Notes: generated from the sequence alone by a model not told the origin. Shown: positions 9,009 through 19,431, counted from the stretch's first letter. The stretch is DNA of 51,970 nt from Verrucomicrobia bacterium ADurb.Bin018 (GCA_002071335.1 MWEZ01000003.1:1-51970); one strand, 5' to 3'. Made by a program: numbers and translations.

Positions 9009-9028
9009 ACTGAACAATTGTTCAGTAT
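9007..9028 (+). promoter_or_regulatory. LexA-type operator (perfect 22-bp palindrome) of umuDC
   Basis: ATACTGAACAA is followed directly by its exact reverse complement. The core GAAC-N4-GTTC matches the Bacillus-type SOS box rather than the CTGT-N8-ACAG box of enterobacteria. It overlaps the end of the -10 element, the expected start site and the first bases of the umuD ATG. A bound repressor would therefore block transcription. The gene content (umuDC) makes LexA the likely ligand. Confidence 0.75.
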
Positions 9029-9479
9029 GAAAGCGGGTACAACAACCTTGGGAATTGCGGAGACGGTGTGGCGGGTGGCGGTGGGACAGCCGCGGCGGAT
9101 GCTGCGGTTGTTTTCCTCGCGGATCGCGGCGGGATTTCCCTCGCCGGCGGACGACCATCTGGAGGGGCCGCTGGATTTGAATGCCTATCTGGCGCCACAT
9201 CCGGCGGCGACTTTCGTGGTGCGGGTGACGGGCGACTCCATGGTGCGGGCGGGTATCCGCGATGGTGATTTGCTGGTGGTGGACCGTGCAAGGGAAGCAG
9301 CGTCGGGGGCGATTGTGGTGGCGGTGGTGGATGGCGAATTGACAGTGAAGCGGCTGCGGGTGGGGCGCGAGGGAATCCGGTTGGAGGCGGAGAATCCGGC
9401 GTATCCGCCAATTGTGGTGCATGAGCACACGGAGCTGGTGATCTGGGGCGTGGTGGCGCACGCCATCCGGTCGTATTGA
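9027..9479 (+). CDS. umuD: UmuD-type LexA-fold self-cleaving protein (DNA polymerase V subunit)
   Basis: A 150-residue S24 peptidase-fold protein. The Ser/Lys dyad is S71 in GDSM and K108 in LTVKRL, separated by 37 residues exactly as in E. coli UmuD (S60/K97). The cleavage site aligns at A35-G36 in AAGFPSPADDHLEG. RecA-stimulated self-cleavage would yield UmuD', the partner of UmuC in error-prone translesion synthesis. The ATG at 9027 gives a pre-cleavage arm somewhat longer than in E. coli and has no ribosome site; the leader would be only about 12 bases. A start at 9099 is a less likely alternative. umuC follows after 8 bases. Confidence 0.93.
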   Translation: MKAGTTTLGIAETVWRVAVGQPRRMLRLFSSRIAAGFPSPADDHLEGPLDLNAYLAPHPAATFVVRVTGDSMVRAGIRDGDLLVVDRAREAASGAIVVAVVDGELTVKRLRVGREGIRLEAENPAYPPIVVHEHTELVIWGVVAHAIRSY

Positions 9480-9487
9480 GGTGGGGC

Positions 9488-10756
9488 GTGTTCGCGCTGG
9501 TGGATTGCAATAATTTTTACGCGTCCTGCGAGCGGGTGTTCCAACCGGCGCTGGAGGGGCGGCCGATTGTGGTGCTGTCGAACAACGATGGCTGCGTGGT
9601 GGCGCGCAGCGCGGAAGCCAAGGCGCTGGGCATTCCCATGGGCAAGCCGTGGTTCAAAGTGGCGCCGGCGGTGCGCGGGGCAGGGGTGGTGGTGTTTTCT
9701 TCGAATTACGCGCTCTATGGCGAGTTTTCGCGGCGCGTCATGCAAACCCTTACGCAGTTCAGTCCGCGGCTGGAGGTGTACTCCATTGACGAATGTTTTC
9801 TGGATGTGGGCGGTCATCGTGGCGATCTGACGGCGCTGGGGCAGGCGATTGCGCGTACGGTTCGGCGCTGGACGGGCATTCCAGTTTCGGTGGGAATTGC
9901 GCCGACCAAAACGCTGGCGAAAGTGGCGAACCGCCTCGCCAAAAAAGGGCAGGCTGGGCAGGGGCCGGTGTGCCACTGGGGGGAGGTGGCCGCGCCGCGG
10001 GAGGCGCTGGCCGCGCTGGCGGTGGAGGACATTTGGGGAATCGCTGCGCGCTGGGGGGGGCGACTGCGGCAGGCGGGGGTGGCGACGGCGCTGGCGCTGG
10101 CCGAGGCGGATCCCAGTTGGCTGCGGCGGTTGGGCGGCGTGGTGTTGGAGCGGATTGGCCGCGAGCTGGCGGGGTGCTCGTGCCTGCCGTTGGAGTTGGT
10201 CCCGCCCGCCAAAAAACAGATCATGGTGTCGCGCAGTTTTGGCGAGCGGTTGAGTTCGCTGACAGATTTGCAAGGCGCGGTGGCGGCGTTCGCGGCGCGG
10301 GCGGGGGTGAAGTTGCGTCGGGAGCGGTTGCGGGCGCAGGCGGTGACGGTTTTTGTGCAGACGAGTCCGTTTGCCGACGCGGAACCGTGGTATGCCAATG
10401 GAGTCACGCTGGTTTTGGAGCGGCCCACGCAGGATTCCGGCCGGTTGGTCCAGTGCGCGCAGGAGGGGCTGACGCGGATTTTCCGGCCGGGATTGCGCTA
10501 TCAGAAGGCCGGGGTGTTGCTCATGGATTTGACGCCGGCGGGAGCAGAACAGGGGCTGCTGTTTGCCTCGCAAACGCCGGACAGCCCCGCAACCATGCGC
10601 TTGATGACGTGCGTGGACACACTGAACCGGGAGCCGGCGCGGCGCGTGGTGTGCCACGCCCGCGAATTGGTCAGCACCCGGTGGCAAATGCGGCAGCAAC
10701 GTAAATCCGTGAACCGGCCGACGGACTGGGCGCATCTGCCGGTGGTCCACGCTTGA
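9488..10756 (+). CDS. umuC: UmuC-type Y-family DNA polymerase V catalytic subunit
   Basis: A 422-residue protein, the normal UmuC length. The start is taken as GTG at 9488, giving the N-terminus MFALVDCNNFYASCERVF and a GAGGTGG ribosome site. With this start the catalytic residues D6, D101 and E102 (SIDECFLD) fall at the same numbers as in E. coli UmuC. The palm/finger region ends near residue 230 and the little-finger domain covers about 240-350. The last 60 residues, including ATMRLMTCVDTLNREPARRV, are the UmuC-specific tail. It is co-transcribed with umuD under the palindromic operator. It would synthesise across lesions during the SOS response. Confidence 0.95.
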   Translation: MFALVDCNNFYASCERVFQPALEGRPIVVLSNNDGCVVARSAEAKALGIPMGKPWFKVAPAVRGAGVVVFSSNYALYGEFSRRVMQTLTQFSPRLEVYSIDECFLDVGGHRGDLTALGQAIARTVRRWTGIPVSVGIAPTKTLAKVANRLAKKGQAGQGPVCHWGEVAAPREALAALAVEDIWGIAARWGGRLRQAGVATALALAEADPSWLRRLGGVVLERIGRELAGCSCLPLELVPPAKKQIMVSRSFGERLSSLTDLQGAVAAFAARAGVKLRRERLRAQAVTVFVQTSPFADAEPWYANGVTLVLERPTQDSGRLVQCAQEGLTRIFRPGLRYQKAGVLLMDLTPAGAEQGLLFASQTPDSPATMRLMTCVDTLNREPARRVVCHARELVSTRWQMRQQRKSVNRPTDWAHLPVVHA

Positions 10757-10914
10757 GGAGGGGGGAAGGGGCGGGCTTATTTTTATGGTCTGGTGAAGCG
10801 TTTTTGCGTTGAGTTGCCGAGCACGGTGGGGTAGAGTCGGTCGGTAATGTAACGATTGCCTTTGTTTGTCTGTAGGGGCAAATGGCCGGTTGCAGTTCGT
10901 TGAGGAGTGCAGGG

Positions 10915-13900
10915 ATGAAATCAGGACAACAGTTGGGGCGCAAATGGTGGCGGAGAATCATCGGCGTGGGCGCGCTGGGATTGCTCCTGCCGGGAATGGC
11001 CTACGGCGAGGCCATGCTGCAGTACTTCAACACAAGCTGGCGGGAAATGACGGACAAAATCCCGGAGCTGGCCGAAGCCGGATATTCCTCGATTTGGATC
11101 CCACCGCCGACCAAGGGTAGTGGCGGCCTTTCCGTGGGCTATGACTTGTGGGATCCGTTCGACTTGGGCGGGCGGCACCAGCGCAGCACCACGGCAACGC
11201 GCTACGGCACCGAAGCGGAGCTGCTCAACCTGATCGAAACCGCGCACCGGTTCGGCCTGCGGGTCTATGCTGACAACATCATGAACCACCGCGCGTTCGA
11301 CATCCCCGGCTATAACGAGACGACACCGGTGGATGTGTATCCCGGCATGTGCCCGGAAGATTTTCACCTGCGCCGCACGGAAGACGGGTTTTACCGCAAG
11401 TGGGACAACTGCCGCGATTGGAACGACGCGTGGCAGGTGATGCATTTGGGGTTGTCGGACCTGATTGACATTGCCCACGAAACGCCCAACCAAAACCACG
11501 GCCTCAACGAGGGCGACTGGAATCCCAAGCCGAGCTATGTGCGCCACCCGCACAATCCGGAATTCTATGACCGGATGCCCAACACCAACGTGCCGCCCGC
11601 GCAATGGAATGTGTGGGATTGGTCGGGCAACACCAACGCCAATATCTACATTGGTTTTGGCACCAACAACGGACTGACCACCAACATCATCGCGCAATAT
11701 CCGGACTTCTTCAAAGAGGACGTTGGCGCGTATCTGCTGCGCGCGGTGCGCTGGGAAATGGCCATGACCAAGCTCGACGGCCTGCGCCTGGACGCGGTGA
11801 AGCACGTGCCGGACTATTTTTATGGCGAGTTCGACAAGAACGACAGCAACCTCGGCTACTGCGGCAACATCCAGTGGCAATTCAACATGACGCGCGGCTT
11901 CAGCGACTGGGACAACCACCGCGACAGCAATTTCAATACTGAAATTCCGCGCGATGACGCGCTGATTTTTGGCGAGCACCTCGGACAGCCACCGGGCTAC
12001 GGCGGCTATTGGTCGGCGGGAATGCGGCTGGTGGACAACGACCTGCGCAACCAGCTCAACGATCGCCTCGGCAGTCCGTGGAACGGCTTGGAGGGTTTTG
12101 ATAATCCGGGGTGGGGCGGGTTCTCGCCCAATTTGGGCGTGATGCACGCGCAAAGCCATGACAACGATTACGCCGCGCGCCGCGAGCTGCAACACGCGTT
12201 CTACTTCCTGCGCGAGGGACTGGGCCTGCTCTATACGGACGGCAACTTCCATGCCGAAACGCTCGGTGAAAGTGGCGGGGCATTCCCGCGCTGGGCCAAC
12301 ACATCGTTCCTCGGGCAGTGGGGCGACAACCGTGTGCCGAACCTGCTCTATTGCCACGAGCAATTTGCCCGCGGCTATCAGCGCGGGGTGTGGAGCGATG
12401 GCGACTTTGTGGCGTGGGAGCGTTTGGATTGGCGGCAGGCCGGTTCCAATGCCGCGCAACACGTGACCATGCTCGTGATGCTGAACGATGACTACTCCAA
12501 CGGGCAGGCACGCGACATCCGCAGCAGCATCAGCTATCCGCATCAGGCCGGCGGGCCTTACGGTTCCGATGCCTACCTCTTCAACTACTCCGATTACTAC
12601 TATGGTTTTTACACCTACGCTTCCGCGCTGAATACAGTGGTGGTTCCCCCGGGTGGTTACTTTATTTTCGGCTACAAGAATCCGGATCCCAGCGGGCTGT
12701 GGTCGAGCTTCGGCGGCAAGCCCATCACGATTTATGAAAACGGCAAGATAGCGGGCAGTGTCAGGGTCACGCGCAAGGATGGCCCCGACGGCGATCCGGC
12801 GTTCAATCCCTACGGCCTGCCAGATACCAACACCACCGATTTTTCCTACTCGATTGACATCCCGCGGGTGACCAACGCCAGCAGCGTGAGCTTTGCGACG
12901 CGGGTGGATGGTTCCGCCGGCAACGTGCTGATGAAGCTGGATGGCGGCATGAACCTCAACAACACCAATCACATCGGCGGCGACCCGCGCGACAATCCAC
13001 CGGCGCTGGCCAACGATGTATTTCTGGGCTACGAACAGGCCACCTTTGTGAAGCGCATCTGGCCCGAAAAGTTTGCCGCGGCCGATTCCAACCGCTGCAA
13101 ATTGGGCTCGGCGGGCGCGGAGACCTATGTGGCCACTATTGGCCAAGCCAATTGGACCATCAATCCCTCCTCCGGCTCCAATGATTGGAGCGACGATCAG
13201 ATGGTTTCATGGATTTACCACAATCCTCAAGCCATGCAGGATGGCCCGCGTGTGGGAAATGCCCAATTCTGGCCGCCGTTGACCAATGCCGCGGGTTCGA
13301 CGCTCTATATCGGCATCAAGACGCCGAAGGTGGGTGGCAATCGTGTGCACCTCTATTACACCACCAATGGCGTGGCCTGGCCGGAGGGGGCGGGCGGCGC
13401 GGCGGGCAACCGCGATACGCTCGTGGTGGAATGCAATTGGGTCGGCGATGGCACCAACAGCACCGACTGGTGGGAGGCGCAAGTTCCGGCCCTGCCGGCG
13501 GGCACCGTGTTCCGCTACAAAACAGGTTCCGCGCGCGAGCAGGGCTATGATGGCAACGGCTGGGAGATCGTCTGGCCGGGCAGCGCCACCGATATTACGC
13601 GCAAAGCCGACATGATGGGCGTTTGGCAGGTGACCAATCTGAATCTGGGCACCATTACCAATCGCCCACACAACGACTATGGCGAGACGCGCACCGGCCT
13701 CAAGGAGGGCTTCCACTTGATTTCCGCGCGCGCATTCCTCAATCGGGATGATGGCAGCGCGGTATATAACACCTTCAAGCAGACGTTCTATCTGGATGCC
13801 CAGCGCCCGCAGGGGTATGTCCAGTGGCCCGCCGCCAACGGCGACACGCTCGGCGGCACGGAATACGGCGTGGTGGTGCGTACGGACCCAACCGTGCGCG

Positions 13901-16900
13901 AGGTCTGGTACCGCATTGAAGACAGCGACGCCAGCAACGACGACAGCGCCACTAGCAAATCCAATGGCAATGGCAACGTCTATGCCGCATGGCAGAAGGC
14001 CGCGCGTGTCACGCCCAGCGACATGAACCGCGATTATCCGCAGGCTTGGCGCTTCACCTATGCCAACCTGCCGACTGGCGGGACGGCCACCATCCGCGTG
14101 CGCCTGCGCGAGTGGTCCAGCGCGGAAAAAACGGCGTGGACCAACGCGGGCCTGACCGAAGCCCAAGGCCACTACACGGAATTGATCCGCACCGTCAACA
14201 CGAGCGGCGATGCCTACCGGCTCTACTTCGATTGGCCGGGCCAGGACGGCGATTATGTCGAGGCCGGCTGGGAAATCCGCGTGAAGTATTCGTGGAACTT
14301 TGCGGAAAATCTGGACGACGCGGAAGCGCTGGCGCTCTTCACCATCAAGCTCAACAGTGCTGCGAATGGCGGCGATCCGGCTGAAGGTGTGATCCTCTCG
14401 CCCGATGACATCAACCTGCAGCATCAGTGGGATTATCCCAACGAGAACACCATCAAGTTCACGATGCCCAATGTGTACAACGGGCACCCGGACTGGCTGC
14501 ACAGCTTCGAGATTGTGGGAACCCGCGCGGGCAAGCCGACGCTGCGCGCCACGCGCCAAGTGCGGACCATGGGCGAGTTGCTGCCGTCCATCATCATTAC
14601 CGAGCCGCCGGAGTTCGGCAGCGATGGCAAGCCGCATGTGATCATCCTCAAGGACGTGCCGCCGGCAGAGATAGCCACCAATCCGGCGCTGCGCACCACC
14701 CGCATTCAGTTGGCCACGGACACCAACGCGGTGGCCACCGGTATTTATTTCACGTCGCCGACCGGCTACACGGGGCAGGTGGCGCTGGTGGGCAGTTCGA
14801 ACATCGGCAGCACCTTGTTCTGGGATTATGCGTGGAGCAACGTGACGGCTGGAACTTACCGTTTCACCGCGTGGGTCAGGGACCCGGACAACAAGACCAA
14901 TAGCGCATCGCGCACCGCGCGCCTGCAACTCAGGCAAGTGGTGGACATGACCAGCACCAACGATCTCGATCATGATGATGACGGGCTGGAAGACGCGTGG
15001 GAAAACAATGTTGTCCCGCTGCCCAACGGCTTCCCCGATACCGATCCGCGCTATAAGCCCAATCCGGAATTCTGGACCAATGGCGATATTCATCAGCACG
15101 ATGCTTTTGGGCGGAGCCTGCCCGAAAGCCCCGACAGCGATGGCGACGGTCTGCCCGACGGATTGGAATTGGGTTGGCGCACGCCCTCCGCGCACACGGA
15201 CACCAACGCCGACACCAACGCCGACGGCTGGCCGAACTTCCGCGCCGACCTTGACCCGCCGTTCTACAATACGCTCGACAACTTTGGCAAAGTGCCCGGC
15301 GTGGATAGCCAAAGTGCCGGCGGCGACCGTTCAAAACGTCTCTGGGGCAGCACCACCGATCCCAACAACCCCGACAGCGATTACGATGGCATCCCCGACG
15401 GCGTGGAAGATGCCAACCGTAACGGGTGGGTGGATGGCGACGGCGACTCCATCGCACCCGGACAAGACCCAAGTACGCGTGTCAATTGGCCCAACGGTCG
15501 CATGGACTCCTGGGAAACTTGGCTGGAAACCGATCCCAACAATCCCGATACCGACGGCGATGGCTTGAGTGATGGCTATGGCGAAGACAAAAACTTTAAT
15601 GGGCGGATTGATGGCGACAGCAACTCCAACCGCGTCTGGGATGCCGGCGAAATCTGGCTGGAAACCGACCCGCTGAATCCGGACACCGACGGCGATGGCC
15701 TTCCCGATGGTTGGGAAGTGCGCTATGGCCTTGATCCGCTGGATTGCGGCATTGTGGGCCATACCAACATGGGCACCGGACTTGTCATCGGCAGCACGGA
15801 GCACGGCGCCAATGGCGACCCGGATGGCGATGGGTTCACCAATATCCAGGAATATCTCAACGGCACCAATCCGCGGCATTACGATGATCCCGGCTCGCCG
15901 CCACCGGCGGGCGCCATCACGATTGGCCCCGGCGCGGCCATTGGCAGCGTCAACGGCAAGACCAATTACGTGGAATTCACCGATTGGACGCTGGATGATC
16001 TGATCGCGTTGGACCCGTACAACACGGGCGGCAGCCAGGCGGTGGATATTTATCGCCGCTGGGACGGTTTCGACAGTTCGCGCGACATGGTGGCATTTTA
16101 TATGCGCGATGGTGGCGCGGCCGATGACAAGCTGTATTTCCGCGTGGACTTCCATGATTTGCAGGCCCACGCCGAAGAGAGTGCGTTGAATATTTATGTG
16201 GTGCTGGACTTCAACAGCCCGGGCGCCGGCGAGGCTGCGCTGCCGGATGAGGTGGATACCCGCACCGATATGAAGTGGGAGGCCGTCGTGGCTGTCTATG
16301 ACAGCCAAAACGGCAATCTCTACGTGGATACCGATCCCGCCCACAACACCGTGGGCGCGTGGGACAGCCTGAGCGCCAACGGCGTGCAGATTGCCGCCAA
16401 CGGCTTCCAAGGGGCCTATTTCAATTCCGAACTCGATGCTTGTGAGTTTGCTATCCGCCGCAGTGCATTGACGGATATCGGCTGGAACGGCGATGCCAGC
16501 CGACTCAACTTCCAAGTGTTCACCACCAAGGATGGCACCTGCAATTCCTGCAACGGCGGAAAGCCCGGCGCGGGCGATATCGGCGGGCGATCGGACATCA
16601 CCGACAGCATCCGTAACGATTGGATTTGCTCCGACTATTGGCGTGATCAGGATTGGATTGCCCAGAATGGCGTCCTAACCCAATGGATCGGCCGGAATGC
16701 CGACAACGATATGGGCAAGTCCGCCAAGATTGCGCTGCTAGCTCATGGCAATCAGGCCATCCAGCCGGCCAACATCATCCATGACATCGTCAACAATGGT
16801 GCCGGCGCGGGTTATCAGCGGCCCATCAAGAGCCATAACATCTTCAAGAAGCCGCTCAACCTGCACATCACGCCGACGTTGGCCTCGGCGTTGCAGTGGG

Positions 16901-19431
16901 CCGAAGTCAAGGACGGCGGTCCGGAGTGGCGTTCCGGCCCGGGACTCAATGACATGATCCGGCAGGCCGTGGCCAACAGCAACGTGGTGCTGATGGCCAG
17001 TACTTATTCGGATCACGCGCTGCCGTATTTCACGCCTGCGTTCAATCAGGATAACGTGAATCTGGCTTCTGCCACTCTCAACCGAATCTACGGCGCCAAC
17101 ATCAACAGCAACTCCGTGTTCTGGGCGCCGGAGCGTCTGCTGGATGCCGATGTGTTCGCCAAAATCACCAACATGGGCTTCCGCTATACGCTGGTGGATC
17201 AAAACACCCATGTCTTCAACTGGTTTGGCCGGCAGGTGGCGCTGGGCGATGATGGCTACCGCATCAACCGGATCAATAACGTAAACTGCTTCGTCATCAA
17301 CACGGCTGCGGATGATTATCGCTTCGCCAATCACGATAGCGGGCTGCCCATGCCCATGCGTGAGTTATTCAGCCGCCGCGCGCGGGCCGGCCGCCAAGAT
17401 CAGATTTCCACCATCTTCACCATGTGGGAGGAGTTCAGCAATCTGTCGCGGGCCGATGCCTATGACCGCAACCTGCGCTGGCTGGCCAACCGCCCGTGGA
17501 TTCAACTGGTCTCGCTGGAGGATATTGCCGCTGGCCGGATCGCGCTGCCTTGGAACCAGAGTTGGGAGCCGATTGACCGCGGTAACACCGCCGGCGCCAA
17601 GCAGTCGCACGACTGGATCAACCACGCCAACAACGAAAATTACGACAACTGGTACAATGGCAGTTGGCGTCACGAAGGACTGGTGGGCAAGAAGTTTGAA
17701 CTTCGTCCCGGCGTGACTAATGCCACCGCCTACGGCATGGTCTATACGGGCGGAATCATCTCCAACACCTGGACCAAGGTGGCCGGTATTACCAATGCCG
17801 ACATCAAGCGCCTTGCGCGCGAAGTGCTGCACGCCTCGGTGTTCGAAACCGCTTTCCATAACGAAAACAATAACGATCTGACCAAGTGGAGCATCGGCGG
17901 CTATATCAATCCCGCCAGCGACAACCAAACCCTGATCGGCTTTGCCAAGCAGGCCCAGAGTCAAACTCGACTGGCGGCCATTTATTCGTGGGCAGATTCA
18001 TGGGCAACGGTTGCCCCTGGACTGGCAACCACTCAGACCGCCAGCGTGGATGTGGACCAGGACGGCGAAAATGAATACGTGCTTTACAACAAGCACGTGG
18101 CTGCGGTCTTCGAGCGAATCGGCGGGCGCATGATTGCGGCATGGCACCGCGATGGCGATGGCCGCATCCGGCAGATGATCGGCAACCTGGCCTCGTGCGC
18201 CGGCAGCGAGACGGAAGTGGAAGGCGCTTCCAATGTGGATACGAACACGGGTGCAGTCGTGGCTTACCGTACGTCGGCGCTGAAGGACTGGTATGCCGGC
18301 ACCGCGCAATACGTCAACGACCTCTACACCGTCACGACCAACGGGACAGATGGCTGGAAGCTGACTTCGTCCGATGGCAAGATTTCCAAAACGGTCACTC
18401 TGGCTCCCACGGCCACAAGCTTTGCCGTCCAATACACCATCAATCCATCGCTCAATGGCGGCGTGCTGTATGTCCGCAATGGCTTCTCGCCCAATTTGAG
18501 CGAGCTGCTGCTGGCCGGCCAGCGCGGGTTTGTGGATACCATTAGCGCGACTGGCGGCGTGGTGGCGCTCACCACGACGAACAACCACTCGGGCGTGCTG
18601 CTGACGATGACTCAAGGTCAAGTCAATACCGCCGCGCGCGACGACCATCAAAACCACGAGTACGATTCGGTCCGAATGCGGAATCAGGCCCAAACCCGCC
18701 AAGTGGAACTCATGGGAACCAACTCGATCGCGTTCTCGATCGACCTTTTTGCCGAAGATGCCAACAATGAGCCGCCGGTGATTGAGTTTACCCCGCAGGG
18801 GCCGTACACCAACGCAGTCGGCACTACCAACACCTTTACAGTCAGCGTGACCGATCCCGAGGATGATCCGGTCATACTGACCGTGGGTACGTTGCCCTTT
18901 ACCGCCACCTTCAATCCTGAAACGGGCGTGTTTGCTTGGTGGGTCACCAACATGGGTTCCGCCGGCTCCACCAGCGTGGTGACGTTCGTGGCGGATGACG
19001 GCGTGAACGTGGTCAGCAATTACGCGACGATCGTGGTGCCGTGGGATGCCAACGGCAACGACATTCCCGATGATTGGGAGTTCCGCTATTTCAACGGCGA
19101 CCTCTCGCAAACCAAGGATGGCGATTACGACAACGACAAGTTCTCCAACTTTGCCGAATGGCTGGCCAGCACCGACCCCATGGCAGCGGGCAGCTATATC
19201 GGGTGGGAAATGCAAATGGTAGTGAACGACGGCATGATGTTGCGCTTCCAGTCCGTTGATGGCCGTACATATCACATTGAAGGCAATGATGGCGATCTGC
19301 CCAACGCCGCGGCTTGGCACCACCTTGCCACCGTGTACGGCACCGGGACTCAAACCGACTGGGTGGATAACGCTTATCCCACCAACGCCGTTCGCCACTA
19401 CCGGATCAAGATACCCCGCCACGTGCCTTGA
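10915..19431 (+). CDS. Giant secreted GH13 + GH57-like multidomain glycoside hydrolase
   Basis: A 2838-residue exported protein. The start at 10915 has a GAGGAG site; a signal peptide ends near AYG-EA (residue 31). Residues about 35-600 are a GH13 domain with DNIMNH (120-125), nucleophile D293 in LRLDAVKH, acid E354 in GEHLG and D416 in SHDND. Beta-sandwich and carbohydrate-binding-like modules follow to about 1340. Residues about 1347-1650 are thrombospondin type 3-like Ca repeats (DSDGDGLPDG, DTDGDGLSDG). A DOMON/glucodextranase-like module covers about 1670-1880. A GH57-like catalytic domain covers about 1935-2400, with LHITPT (from 1983), the nucleophile-type E2073 in FWAPERLLD and D2095. 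An Ig-like module, another Ca repeat and a C-terminal domain ending HYRIKIP close the protein. It probably degrades starch, glycogen or pullulan outside the cell. GH57 activity is less certain than GH13. Confidence 0.85.
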   Translation: MKSGQQLGRKWWRRIIGVGALGLLLPGMAYGEAMLQYFNTSWREMTDKIPELAEAGYSSIWIPPPTKGSGGLSVGYDLWDPFDLGGRHQRSTTATRYGTEAELLNLIETAHRFGLRVYADNIMNHRAFDIPGYNETTPVDVYPGMCPEDFHLRRTEDGFYRKWDNCRDWNDAWQVMHLGLSDLIDIAHETPNQNHGLNEGDWNPKPSYVRHPHNPEFYDRMPNTNVPPAQWNVWDWSGNTNANIYIGFGTNNGLTTNIIAQYPDFFKEDVGAYLLRAVRWEMAMTKLDGLRLDAVKHVPDYFYGEFDKNDSNLGYCGNIQWQFNMTRGFSDWDNHRDSNFNTEIPRDDALIFGEHLGQPPGYGGYWSAGMRLVDNDLRNQLNDRLGSPWNGLEGFDNPGWGGFSPNLGVMHAQSHDNDYAARRELQHAFYFLREGLGLLYTDGNFHAETLGESGGAFPRWANTSFLGQWGDNRVPNLLYCHEQFARGYQRGVWSDGDFVAWERLDWRQAGSNAAQHVTMLVMLNDDYSNGQARDIRSSISYPHQAGGPYGSDAYLFNYSDYYYGFYTYASALNTVVVPPGGYFIFGYKNPDPSGLWSSFGGKPITIYENGKIAGSVRVTRKDGPDGDPAFNPYGLPDTNTTDFSYSIDIPRVTNASSVSFATRVDGSAGNVLMKLDGGMNLNNTNHIGGDPRDNPPALANDVFLGYEQATFVKRIWPEKFAAADSNRCKLGSAGAETYVATIGQANWTINPSSGSNDWSDDQMVSWIYHNPQAMQDGPRVGNAQFWPPLTNAAGSTLYIGIKTPKVGGNRVHLYYTTNGVAWPEGAGGAAGNRDTLVVECNWVGDGTNSTDWWEAQVPALPAGTVFRYKTGSAREQGYDGNGWEIVWPGSATDITRKADMMGVWQVTNLNLGTITNRPHNDYGETRTGLKEGFHLISARAFLNRDDGSAVYNTFKQTFYLDAQRPQGYVQWPAANGDTLGGTEYGVVVRTDPTVREVWYRIEDSDASNDDSATSKSNGNGNVYAAWQKAARVTPSDMNRDYPQAWRFTYANLPTGGTATIRVRLREWSSAEKTAWTNAGLTEAQGHYTELIRTVNTSGDAYRLYFDWPGQDGDYVEAGWEIRVKYSWNFAENLDDAEALALFTIKLNSAANGGDPAEGVILSPDDINLQHQWDYPNENTIKFTMPNVYNGHPDWLHSFEIVGTRAGKPTLRATRQVRTMGELLPSIIITEPPEFGSDGKPHVIILKDVPPAEIATNPALRTTRIQLATDTNAVATGIYFTSPTGYTGQVALVGSSNIGSTLFWDYAWSNVTAGTYRFTAWVRDPDNKTNSASRTARLQLRQVVDMTSTNDLDHDDDGLEDAWENNVVPLPNGFPDTDPRYKPNPEFWTNGDIHQHDAFGRSLPESPDSDGDGLPDGLELGWRTPSAHTDTNADTNADGWPNFRADLDPPFYNTLDNFGKVPGVDSQSAGGDRSKRLWGSTTDPNNPDSDYDGIPDGVEDANRNGWVDGDGDSIAPGQDPSTRVNWPNGRMDSWETWLETDPNNPDTDGDGLSDGYGEDKNFNGRIDGDSNSNRVWDAGEIWLETDPLNPDTDGDGLPDGWEVRYGLDPLDCGIVGHTNMGTGLVIGSTEHGANGDPDGDGFTNIQEYLNGTNPRHYDDPGSPPPAGAITIGPGAAIGSVNGKTNYVEFTDWTLDDLIALDPYNTGGSQAVDIYRRWDGFDSSRDMVAFYMRDGGAADDKLYFRVDFHDLQAHAEESALNIYVVLDFNSPGAGEAALPDEVDTRTDMKWEAVVAVYDSQNGNLYVDTDPAHNTVGAWDSLSANGVQIAANGFQGAYFNSELDACEFAIRRSALTDIGWNGDASRLNFQVFTTKDGTCNSCNGGKPGAGDIGGRSDITDSIRNDWICSDYWRDQDWIAQNGVLTQWIGRNADNDMGKSAKIALLAHGNQAIQPANIIHDIVNNGAGAGYQRPIKSHNIFKKPLNLHITPTLASALQWAEVKDGGPEWRSGPGLNDMIRQAVANSNVVLMASTYSDHALPYFTPAFNQDNVNLASATLNRIYGANINSNSVFWAPERLLDADVFAKITNMGFRYTLVDQNTHVFNWFGRQVALGDDGYRINRINNVNCFVINTAADDYRFANHDSGLPMPMRELFSRRARAGRQDQISTIFTMWEEFSNLSRADAYDRNLRWLANRPWIQLVSLEDIAAGRIALPWNQSWEPIDRGNTAGAKQSHDWINHANNENYDNWYNGSWRHEGLVGKKFELRPGVTNATAYGMVYTGGIISNTWTKVAGITNADIKRLAREVLHASVFETAFHNENNNDLTKWSIGGYINPASDNQTLIGFAKQAQSQTRLAAIYSWADSWATVAPGLATTQTASVDVDQDGENEYVLYNKHVAAVFERIGGRMIAAWHRDGDGRIRQMIGNLASCAGSETEVEGASNVDTNTGAVVAYRTSALKDWYAGTAQYVNDLYTVTTNGTDGWKLTSSDGKISKTVTLAPTATSFAVQYTINPSLNGGVLYVRNGFSPNLSELLLAGQRGFVDTISATGGVVALTTTNNHSGVLLTMTQGQVNTAARDDHQNHEYDSVRMRNQAQTRQVELMGTNSIAFSIDLFAEDANNEPPVIEFTPQGPYTNAVGTTNTFTVSVTDPEDDPVILTVGTLPFTATFNPETGVFAWWVTNMGSAGSTSVVTFVADDGVNVVSNYATIVVPWDANGNDIPDDWEFRYFNGDLSQTKDGDYDNDKFSNFAEWLASTDPMAAGSYIGWEMQMVVNDGMMLRFQSVDGRTYHIEGNDGDLPNAAAWHHLATVYGTGTQTDWVDNAYPTNAVRHYRIKIPRHVP

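Noticed and set aside
10921-13146. Minus-strand open frame of 741 codons opposite the giant GH13/GH57 gene (and similar frames to 19449)
   Set aside because: Composition is typical of antisense shadows of GC-rich genes, with no start signals or recognisable domains.
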